From assembly GCA_003013855.2 (NCBI GenBank), contig ML058586.1, positions 2,780,196 to 2,844,195 of the forward strand: a DNA stretch of 64,000 nucleotides, in the 5' to 3' direction. The notes under the pieces are model-generated. The model made no database searches and had not been told where the DNA came from. It saw only the letters and a list, made by a program, of their open reading frames with translations. This document shows, piece after piece, positions 56,725-64,000 of this stretch. The first letter of the stretch is position 1. Each line of letters opens with the position of its first letter. This stretch comes from Liriodendron chinense (taxonomy: Eukaryota; Streptophyta; Magnoliopsida; Magnoliales; Magnoliaceae). The position numbers and the translations under genes are program-made.

Positions 56725-57190
56725 TGACATATGTGCCTTTAATTCATGTCATCCATTAATTTTGACAGCTAATTTTATGGTATGATTCTAAAACTAAAGC
56801 AAATCATAAACTTAGGTTAACAACACCACAGGTAGGCTTGCACACGGGTTGGGTTAGGGTTGCGTTGGGCCCAACCCTAGACCGAGCCTAAATATATTTA
56901 AAGGTTTTCGGTCTGGGTTGTGATTGGGTTGGGCTGACCCCCAACCCTAACCCTACCCTACTTGTAAAAGGGTGAACCCTAACCCTACCCTACCCTATAT
57001 GCTAAATCGGGTCGGATCGGGTCGGGTTAGGGCTGTGTTTGTATGACATGGTCCACCTAAGATTTGAGTTAGCTTTATTTTTGGTATTACGTCATAAAAT
57101 GATCTTTCAAAATAGTTGGACGGTGTGGATTTAAGACACATAGTCAGACGCCACCCACCTTGGTGGATCCCGGATGTCACCTAATCCGCT
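56725..57190. repeat. R1 fold-back repeat interrupted by a GGGTTGGG-type insertion
   Basis: The left half ends at 'ttaacaacaccacag' (56834) and the right half resumes at 'tatgacatggtccacc' (about 57040), ending ACCTAATCCGCTC. The block between has GGGTTGGGTT, AACCCTAACCC and GGGTCGGGT words and starts TAGGCTTGCACACGGG, like hAT-type ends. The R1 middle is lost. Confidence 0.55.
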
Positions 57191-57234
57191 CCTTATGAGT
57201 GTGACATGAGCGCAGCTTGGGTGAGAGTCGGTGA

Positions 57235-58115
57235 GACGGGAACTAGCCATGTGGGTGAGACCCTAACCATGAGGCTCACCTCGATGTATATATTGTAAAT
57301 CCATGTCGTCAATCTACGTTTCCAGATTATTATAGGACATAGTCCCAAAAAGGAAGCAGATAAAAGCTTTAGGTAGACCACACCACAAAAATCAGTGGTC
57401 ATTGAACCCCCACCTTTAAAAGATTCTAGAGTCCACCCTAATGTTTATTGACCATTCAACATATTGATAATGCTATATAGAAATTTCTAAAAGCAATAAA
57501 CTAGTATAAATGGGGCAGTTCGGATCGGGTGGAACGGGTCGGGATACATGAGTCGGGGTACGGGTCGGGTCGGGCGGGTTTGGCATATACCCTAAACCGT
57601 ACCTAAATTTAAAATGGTCCAGCCGCATCTACTCGGGACCGGACCATTTTCTCAGCCGAGTTGGGACAGATCGAGTTTCTATCGGGTCGGGTCGGGCAGC
57701 TTGGGCGGGTCAACGGGGCAGATGTGCAGCCCTAACCACAGAAAACAATTGGGATTAAATACCTCAAATACTCATTATTATAAACATTTTTTAGGAGATA
57801 TGGGTATGTTTATTTTCCATCCAACCTGTTGATAAGGTAAAAAAGACTTTGATGAAGGAACCACACAAATTTTAGCTTAATCCAACACTTTTGCAGCCCT
57901 CAAGAAGTTTTTAATGGTCAATCACCATTGTTTCCTGTGGTGTGGACCACTTGAGATTTGGACCTGCTTCATTTTTTGGATGCTGACTTAAAATTATCTG
58001 TCAAAACGTCTGGACAGAATGGATTTAAGGTACATAAATCATGGTGGGCCTTATAATCATAGATCCACCAAAGCCGCACCCAACACGACCGCTCTTGGTG
58101 GTCCACCGGATCGAT
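57235..58115. repeat. second R1 mosaic with a GGGTCGGGT-rich insertion
   Basis: 57235-57475 and 57736-58060 are R1 segments that overlap in content, so at least two copies are involved. 57500-57735 is an insertion rich in CGGGTCGGG, ending GCAGCCCTAA, the reverse complement of a hAT-like TTAGGGCTGC end. No clear target duplication was seen. Confidence 0.5.
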
Positions 58116-59038
58116 CCAATCCCCGTGAGCTTTGCTAGGCCCACTCATGAGTGTAAGTCAGCTCATGTACCAACCACCAGATGAGCTTTTCCATCCATCA
58201 GAAGGTTATACCACTGTGTAGATTCCTTAACCTAAGAATCAGGTCAGTCCACTGATCAGGTGGTCCAGAATTAACAAAAATGATGTACGGTTGTAAAAAA
58301 AAAAAAGGTTCACTGCACCTCTGCATAAATGCACTGCATTTCCAAATGCTAAATACCAAAAACAGGTTTGTGGTGTATAGAGGGTTTTGGACCTTTTGGT
58401 ACTCTGACAGAGTGTGATAGTCCCTGCGCATGCAAGAAACTCAAAACAAACTGTCGAATAGTGGGGGCCCAATATGAATGCCGCGTTATCCTCAGACCGT
58501 CCAAATAGTAGGGCCCAATATGAATGCCGCGTATCCTCAGAATCAACTTGATTTGACAGTCGAGAATTTTGATTAATGCATACCAATCATTGTTTTCTTT
58601 TCTAACTCCATTAGTTTCCATGGCTCATTCAGATTGGTTCATGCTTTCATTCTAATTTCTTTTGTTTTATTGTTGGGGGTTTTTTGAAAAAGTAAAAAAT
58701 AAAAATAAAATTTGAAACTAAATTTCAGATTTTCAGCTCTATAAATTGCCATTCAAAATATCTTCTAAGGCTCAAAATTATAGATCCTTACCTAATCAAT
58801 GACGCTTAGAATCGTCATTCTCGACAATCTCTTTAAAAAGATCTTTTTTCGATCTATTCTAGATGTAGGTAAGGATAAGAGCCATCAGTCAGCCAACCAT
58901 GCAATGGACCCCAAACGTGTAATGTGATGGAGGAAAGCTCTCTCTCTCCCCTAGGTAAGTAGAGGGGGGTAAGAATGACCACATCCAAGTCTCTCTCTTT
59001 CAAGTAGGAACCGTACATAGAGAAGAAGAATTCAAATC
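58116..59038. other. intergenic, no gene
   Basis: 58440-58545 has two copies of 'gggcccaatatgaatgccgc' (58466 and 58512), a 46-bp-period tandem duplication. Nothing else was recognised. Confidence 0.45.
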
Positions 59039-59056
59039 ATGTGCTCGGATTCAACG

Positions 59057-59197
59057 GGATTTTTCTGTTCGCCGATGCTTGATTGGTTCAGCTCAGCCGA
59101 CGTCACCACTGCTGCACTTAACCGCATTAAATGCAATAATGCTGACATTGTCAATGCTAGGCTGGACCAATCAAGTAGTCGACAAACAGAAAAATCC
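59057..59197. ncRNA. candidate small-RNA hairpin
   Basis: The arms 59057-59092 and 59161-59197 are inverted repeats pairing over about 36 bases with a few mismatches and one bulge (GGATTTTTCTGTT, then CGA, then TTGATTGGT-CAGC), with a 68-base loop. Size and pairing resemble a plant microRNA precursor, but I recognise no known microRNA and a tiny MITE is equally possible. Confidence 0.3.
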
Positions 59198-59929
59198 AAT
59201 TCAGGCCAAGTAGATGATCTCCAGGCTGAGTGGATGATCTGGACTCAAAGAAGAATTAGTACTTCATGGGAGACCAATTTTGATACTCTACCATGCTATA
59301 ATCTTCTATATGCCCTACTATATTAGAAGTATGTAATCATGCCTTAAATTATACATATAAAATAATACACTCTTGCCATTGTTATGGCTATCCACCATTG
59401 ACCTAATGCCAATGCAAATCAAGTGGTAGACTTGCAAATCTAAACTGTTGTATTGTCATCAAGTACGATCAAAATATTTTTAACAATTAATGGTTGAAGA
59501 TATTTATAAAATCTTTAAAAACATTCTGAATGCTGAGCTCAATGGAAAGATCATTTGGTGAACTTCTAATCTATAAGATATAGAACATAAGTTAGTTCCT
59601 AGAAAGCTAATGCATCCCTTCTTAGCCATGCGAGTCTCAACAAACTTTAATGGATGTACTCACTACACCCACTTTTGTTGACAACAAAATGACCTTGTAA
59701 AAGTGGACCAAATCACATGTAATCAAGATCTTAAAACTTTCATACACCCTCAGGTTCAATCAAAGCTAGTATATCTTTCAGTCGATCACAATTTAGGCAT
59801 AATAGACTTTCCAGTTTAAAGATTCAACCTTGACCAATCAATGCACATGTCCAACAAGTCCAAAACCAAGAGCCTCTTGCCATGGCTGTGGATATTGGAT
59901 CACAGACGGATCGCACTCATGTATGTCTT
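59198..59929. other. intergenic, no gene
   Basis: Nothing recognised. Confidence 0.4.
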
Positions 59930-61080
59930 TTCTGAGGCTTTCTATTGGGGGTGTTATATTTGACTAAATTCGCTACTAGCCAATTACTTCATTTCCACAT
60001 TCAGCTAGACCCCGTAGAAACATTAGGAATAAGAATTTAAAGGACCTCAGTCCTAAAATGACTTATAGATTGCGGCTGAAAATTCCGAGTAAGGAACCTA
60101 TGGTTATAGAGAGGGAAAGTGTTAGGAACCCACTTTGGCCATACAAACGTGCGGTATTTACTTCACAAGATCAAATGAACTATTAAGGAATAAGATTGGT
60201 TCTCACGCACAAGTGATGCAAAGTGTGTGTAATATTGTATTAGATGCAGCGCCTATGACAAGCTATAGCCTAAGTTGGATAAATCCACATTGACTCTCCC
60301 ACTTACCAAAGCAATAACCAACTAGTCCAAATTTTTTATGGACAATGTCTGAGTATCTCGGCAAGCCATATAGCATACGTTTGAATAAATTGGATGTCGA
60401 GTGTTATGTATGCAACACCACATATGTGAAGTTATGCAATGTTGTGTGTACGATGCAATGTTAGATGAAACGCTTATGATAAGTTGTAGCCTATAGGTTG
60501 GATAAATCCACATTGACTCTCTCATTTGCTAAAGAGATAACCAATTGACCAAAGCTTTTGATGAACAAGCCTTGATTATGTTAGCAAGCCGAAATTCATA
60601 CACTCGACTCATTTGGGTGTACTACGTTATGTAATGCAATGCTGATGGTGGAAGTAAGCAGAGTGGTTGAGAAGGGAAGGAGTGTTGCATGATGGCAATA
60701 TAAGGATAAATAAAGATGATCAAAATTGGACGGATTGGTGGATGGGTTTGTTGTAAGGATAAACTTGAGTGACCGGATTGGTTCTAGTAGCTCAGGTGGA
60801 CCTAGGCTGAAAATCATTTTTCTTCTACTCCCTCTTCTCCTCAACAGAGGGATGGAAGGGGAAATGGATGGGAAGATGGGATAGGCTTGGTCGAGATGTA
60901 TTGAATGTTAAGGAATTGATTTGAAATGGGTAAGGATGAGGTTATTTATAATGTTTTGGGCTGGAATTTTGGTAATATTAGGGAAGCTCAAGTGTAGGCA
61001 AAGGTTTAAGGGGTTAGATTAGGTACTCTCACATGGTGAAATCTAAGTAGCCGGATGATGGCATAGATTCTAATTTGGGC
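59930..61080. mobile_element. LTR-like remnant, family member 2
   Basis: Related in order and wording to 33435-35008 ('acccactttggcc', 'tacttcacaagatcaaatga', 'tttttatggacaatgtctga', 'ggcaagcc'). Contains an internal duplication: 60240-60370 and 60450-60580 both carry 'ttggataaatccacattgac'. No coding region. Confidence 0.45.
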
Positions 61081-61164
61081 AAAAGGGGAGGACCATGTGA
61101 TCTTTTCCCCTGTCCAAACACTTGTGGTTGATCCAAAGCAACCCCACATGTTGTGCACCCTCTC

Positions 61165-61250
61165 CCACCTTGGTGGTAAACTCACAAGAGTTTCAACATG
61201 AGGCCATAGGTTCAAGTACCAATTGTTGTAAAATCGCACATGCGGCCTTT
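61165..61250 (+). mobile_element. SINE-like fragment
   Basis: 'cttggtggtaaactcacaag' (A-box region) and 'taggttcaagtacc' (B-box region) match the SINE at 42340-42489. No A-tail was seen. Confidence 0.5.
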
Positions 61251-61319
61251 CATCTTGACTCATTCATCTACTCATATAGTATAACCACATACAAAATAAT
61301 AACCACATGTTTATCTCAT

Positions 61320-61790
61320 AAGTAGATAAGGTGTTACCATTACCATGGGGCCGACCTTAATGATTTGTTATATATCCATGCCGTCCATCCATTTCTCAAG
61401 CTCATTTTACGATGTGGTCCCAAAAATTAAGCAGATCCAAATCTCAGGTGGACCACACCACAAGAAACAGTGATGTTTGACTGCCTCACCATTAAAAGTT
61501 TCAAAGGGCAATCAGTTGATAATATCAAGAAGAACGGGATGAAGGGAAAATACAAAGATCAACTTAATCCAAAACTTTTGTAGCCCATAAAAAGTTTTTA
61601 ATGGTCATTTGTCACTATTTCTAATGGTGTGGTCCAACCGAGATTTGGATCTTTTTAAGGTTTGCGATCACGTCATCGCGTCCTAAAATAAGATGAAAAA
61701 ACAGATGGACGATGTGGATAAACAACAAATACATCAAGGTGGGCCCCACACAATGGGTATTACATGGGTACAAGCTAATCCACTCCTGTT
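61320..61790. repeat. fold-back repeat R1 copy
   Basis: 'aggtgttaccattaccatgg' and 'catgccgtccatcc' on the left are mirrored by 'ggacgatgtggataaaca' and 'gggtattacatgggtacaag' on the right, ending CTAATCCACTC. The centre has the expected 'atccaaaacttttgtagccc'. Confidence 0.65.
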
Positions 61791-62279
61791 TATCTCACAC
61801 CCTGCAAGGTGGTCTTGGTACAACACAATACTCATATAATTTGTAATTGTTGCATCCAATCTAAAGTAATTTGTAAGGATAACCAAAGAATCCTTTCCTT
61901 TTAACTCATTTTTATGTATGTTTATGATACTTTCTATGATCTATGTTAAAGTCATTAATGTTACCGGATATTATGATACGATCAACGGATAAGATTCACA
62001 TTGATTTTGCTGGACACAACTCCAACACTAAAACCCATTAGGCTCACTATTTCAACCATTTAATTAAAGTTTTTAAGTATATAATTTTGTACGACTGGCA
62101 TAAGTGTATGATGATCCAAACCGTCAATCTCGCCTGGCCCACCTTGGATTAGCCAGTAAACAAAATGGTATTGACTGTACTAAATGAACGTTGTCTATGT
62201 ATGCCACGTGTGTGGTATGCCCCTAGGGGCACTGGATCAGCTCCCGTATGTGTATGATTCGACACTCTTTAATGTTATA
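61791..62279. other. intergenic, no gene
   Basis: Nothing recognised. Confidence 0.35.
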
Positions 62280-62545
62280 AGGTCACAGCTGATAGGATTC
62301 CGTTATTCAGTGATCCTGACCGTTGGTCTGTTGGGTCCCACCGTGGATTGACCAAATCTTAAAAATCTCCTCGGCAGGACAATCCTAACGGTAGCTACCA
62401 GGCACATTTAAATGAAATGGGTCAACACTTTTTGCTAGGAATCAAGACCCTCTCATGTAGGATATTTTTAGGGCGTAGGCATCCACGGTGGATAGCATCA
62501 AACCAACGGTCTTAGATCACTGAACCACGGGCCCTAGTGTAAAGA
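62280..62545. repeat. fold-back repeat, same family as 52119-52337
   Basis: 'agtgatcctgaccgttggtc' and 'gtcccaccgtggattgacc' on the left are mirrored by 'catccacggtggatagcatc' and 'accaacggtcttagatcact' on the right. Confidence 0.6.
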
Positions 62546-64000
62546 CTGAAAACCCGGGGAATGATCACATGCATTTGAACATATGGTAAGTGCCATTAGT
62601 TTGATATGTGTGGTGCCTGCCCATGATGTAAACGTGTAATCTAAACCATCCATCTGGTGGGCCTTTTCATGAGCACCGTTCTTCACAAGAATCATCCCTA
62701 CCGAAATTACAGGTGAAACACGCTACAAGGAGCAATGTACAATCAGTACTGAAAGTTATACATTCACTTGCTGTGACTCACCTAAACTTTGAAATATTTT
62801 TGAGTTTTGGTGGGTCTTTCCATCCGGATGATACACACCTGATGAATTGGTTCGATGACATACAAACAATATGGTGGACCCCACATTTCATCTAGAAGTT
62901 TCTATGCAGCACATCCCCTCTCAATCCGCCCCATTGTTCCCTTTCGTGTATCCCACCTGAGTTATATATCAGACTGGTTTTGGAAAATTAGGTCAACCGG
63001 TGGGGGCTGAATCTAATGAATGGATTGGATGACACTCAAACGTCATGGTGGACCCATACAATCCTCAGGAATTCCATTACCAAAAAGCTGGGGAACGGAA
63101 AACCTAGACAGTCAAAACAGAGACTAGGATTTTTTCAAGGTTTCCATTCAAAATTCAATATATCAATCAAATAAAAATTTAATCATTTTCTAAAAGATAT
63201 TAGGCCCAGTTTAAAATTTCCATTGAAACATAGAAATCAGGGGATGAATTTTCCAAACACCAAATAAACGCTCAGTGACCCAGACCGTTGGTGTCGTGGG
63301 TCCCACAAACTATTTCCTAAGTATCTCCTTTATAAGAGGTAACATTGACCCATAGCCTGTTTGTAAGGCTGGATTATATGGTAGAATTGTATTAGATGGA
63401 ATTAACATTGTGATTGCATGTCTGGAAATAGCATGACATTTTGACCATCCAATCCTACATTTACGATCAAATTCTTTCTCTAGGAAAAATATTATAGGAA
63501 GTAAAATCTGCATTTGGTAGACCAAGGAATTGTTATTAATGGACTGGATTTTAAAATTGATATATATCACCTATATGCACATGCAACTCGAATGTCACGT
63601 ACAATGGCACGTACAGATGGACAACATGGATAAAACGCATGCATAATGTGAGGCCCATAGATGTAGTAGATTCCAAAATCCACTAAAAATCTTGTAGTGT
63701 CTATCATTGAGACCGGATAATATTATGATACCAGAATTAATCTAATCCTTTCTGTCATTGCTAGATGGAATTTTCATGGGACCAAATGCAATTCCATCCT
63801 ACCTAATTCCACATTCCAAAGAGGCCCATGGCTAGGATCATCGAATGTGGGAAAACCTCTTGAGTCTGGTTGACCTGAGTGAGTCATGATGAGCCACCAC
63901 CTGCCACTTCACTTAGCAACTTCTTAAGGATCACTTAAATGTCTATACTATATTTCGTGATTAGATTTGCCTACACATGGTGAGACGTTAGCTCAACATC
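62546..64000. other. intergenic, decayed repeats
   Basis: 62610-62890 has diverged R1-like words ('atggtggaccccacatttca'). 63345-63830 has MITE-like text: 'ccatagcctgtttgtaagg' near the left and 'attccaaagaggcccatgg' near the right. No gene was seen. Confidence 0.35.

Noticed and set aside
56850..57030. Telomere-like CCCTAA/TTAGGG words
   Set aside because: Not in a regular 7-bp array; mixed with GGGTCGGGT words of a hAT-like repeat inside an R1 copy.
1..64000. CRISPR array, bacterial operon or phage content
   Set aside because: No regularly spaced short repeats with unique spacers; introns, SINEs and MITEs show a plant nuclear genome.

Overview
The window is nuclear DNA of a flowering plant. 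It is AT-rich, its genes carry short phase-0 exons separated by introns of up to 8.6 kb, and most of it is dispersed repeats. The abundance of fold-back repeats built around GTGGGGCCCACC-like ends suggests a magnoliid-type genome, but that is an impression from memory and the genus cannot be read from the window.

Only two protein-coding genes could be assembled, both exon by exon. On the minus strand, a six-exon gene (17390 down to 2569) encodes a 260-residue plastid Sec14-like protein orthologous to Arabidopsis CPSFL1. On the plus strand, a seven-exon gene (47112 to 55384) encodes a 419-residue secreted neprosin-domain (DUF239) putative glutamic peptidase. They are about 30 kb apart, point away from each other, and no functional link is evident. 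Three of their eleven introns start with GC instead of GT.

Layout: 1-2568 is repeat-rich DNA downstream of the Sec14 gene. 2569-17390 is the Sec14 gene; its introns hold a decayed RTE-like LINE, a 1.1 kb hairpin element split by a SINE, a recent 0.5 kb direct repeat and a clean hAT-like element. 17391-47111 has no recognisable gene and contains MITEs, SINEs, fold-back repeats, LTR-like remnants and microsatellites. 47112-55384 is the neprosin gene, whose introns also carry repeats. 55385-64000 is again repeat-dominated; it includes a possible small-RNA hairpin near 59.1 kb.

Repeat families defined here: R1, fold-back of about 300-500 bp with GCGGATTAG-like ends (at least 15 copies or fragments); R2, a dispersed repeat with the words CTAACCGTCC and GCCTGCGTATCATC; R3, fold-back with GATC(C/T)GAGCTTT; plus PIF/Harbinger-like MITEs with TAA target duplications, hAT-like elements with 8-bp duplications, and tRNA-derived SINEs. 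All repeat coordinates were judged by eye, so edges may be off by tens of bases unless a target-site duplication is given.
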